Source: an uncultured bacterium (GTDB lineage: Bacteria; Verrucomicrobiota; Lentisphaeria; Oligosphaerales; Oligosphaeraceae). From it: a stretch of 6,932 nt of DNA. This document shows positions 6,567 through 6,932 of this stretch, in pieces. The translations under genes were made by a program, and so were the position numbers. Positions within the stretch are counted from its first letter, which is position 1. Each line of letters starts with the position of its first letter. The stretch is from positions 1-6,932 of the forward strand of contig CACZQQ010000408.1 in the NCBI GenBank assembly GCA_902783355.1, written 5' to 3'. The notes below the pieces were generated by a model, which was given only the letters and a program-made list of their open reading frames with translations, made no database searches and was not told the origin of the DNA.

Positions 6567-6932
6567 ATGGACAAGCTGCGTGTGGGCGTCATAGGCTTTG
6601 GGACAGTGGGCGCCGGCGTCGTCGAGACCATCTACAAGAACGCCGCCCTCATCGGCGCGCGGACAGGCGTCGAGCCGGTCGTCACCCACATCTCCGACCT
6701 GGACACCACCACCGACCGCGGCATCAAGGTGCCCGACGGCGTGCTGGGCAACGACGCGATGGCGCTCATCGCCGCCGACGACGTGGACGTCGTGGTGGAG
6801 CTCGTGGGCAACCCGCCCGTCGCCAAGCGCTTCATCAGCGAGGCGCTCAGGCGCGGCAAGTCCGTCGTGACCGCCAACAAGGCGCTTCTGGCGCAATACG
6901 GGCAGGAGCTCTTCGCGCTGGCCCGCGAGAAC
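6567..6932 (+). CDS. hom: Homoserine dehydrogenase, N-terminal part (runs off the window)
   Basis: The first 122 codons are present and the reading frame is open at the window end. The enzyme reduces aspartate semialdehyde to homoserine with NAD(P)H, the branch point to threonine and methionine. VGVIGFGTVGAGVV (6-19) is the Rossmann nucleotide-binding loop at the very N-terminus, so this is a stand-alone dehydrogenase, not an aspartokinase fusion. VDVVVELVG (73-81) and GKSVVTANKALLAQYGQELFALA (97-119) are characteristic of the family, with Lys105 as the equivalent of the conserved catalytic lysine. The usual Gly-Gly after VVEL(I/V) reads Gly-Asn here (GNPPVAKRF). The catalytic domain and any C-terminal ACT regulatory domain lie outside the window. 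The gene is preceded by a probable terminator and a good ribosome site, so it likely starts a separate unit. Confidence 0.92.
   Translation, partial: MDKLRVGVIGFGTVGAGVVETIYKNAALIGARTGVEPVVTHISDLDTTTDRGIKVPDGVLGNDAMALIAADDVDVVVELVGNPPVAKRFISEALRRGKSVVTANKALLAQYGQELFALAREN

Noticed and set aside
1..6932. A defence system, mobile element, CRISPR array or RNA gene
   Set aside because: No transposase, integrase, toxin, nuclease, repeat-spacer pattern, tRNA or rRNA signature is visible. The genes are housekeeping apart from one unknown.

Overview
The window is a GC-rich stretch of a bacterial chromosome with every gene on the + strand. It holds the 3' end of an Rnf-complex gene, five complete genes and the 5' end of a seventh. 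An LpxK-type lipid A kinase means a Gram-negative cell with lipopolysaccharide. The kinase has an extended N-terminus before its P-loop that, from memory, resembles LpxK proteins of the Verrucomicrobiota (including Kiritimatiellae) and Lentisphaerae. I therefore lean towards that superphylum, at low to moderate confidence. An Rnf complex would fit an anaerobic or fermentative lifestyle.

Layout. Positions 1-341 are the C-terminal end of RnfE, with an unusual Cys-rich tail. After 10 bases comes hisC (352-1407, histidinol-phosphate aminotransferase). It overlaps by 4 bases (ATGA) with a short lipoate/biotin-ligase-family gene (1404-2048). A 71-base gap carries two near-identical 29-base units, the second of which can form a perfect hairpin. 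lpxK follows (2120-3307). The longest gene gap (3308-3460) is AT-rich and has a good sigma70-like promoter (TTGACG, 17 bases, TAAACT). It drives an unrecognised 577-residue protein (3461-5194) with a signal-like N-terminus, an SH3-like segment, a low-complexity linker and an internal membrane helix. argG follows after 53 bases (5248-6450, argininosuccinate synthase). Two hairpins, one long and GC-rich, then precede a homoserine dehydrogenase (hom, from 6567) that runs off the window.

How the genes fit together. Most of the window is housekeeping: amino-acid biosynthesis (his, arg, and the aspartate-family branch to Thr/Met), cofactor attachment, lipid A synthesis and membrane energy conversion. 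They look like transcription neighbours rather than one pathway. The likely units are rnfE-hisC-lipoate ligase (possibly through lpxK), then the unknown gene plus argG from the promoter at about 3369-3397, then hom after a probable terminator. I see no mobile element, CRISPR array, RNA gene or defence system. The least explained items are the 577-residue membrane protein, the duplicated hairpin unit before lpxK and the Cys tail on RnfE.
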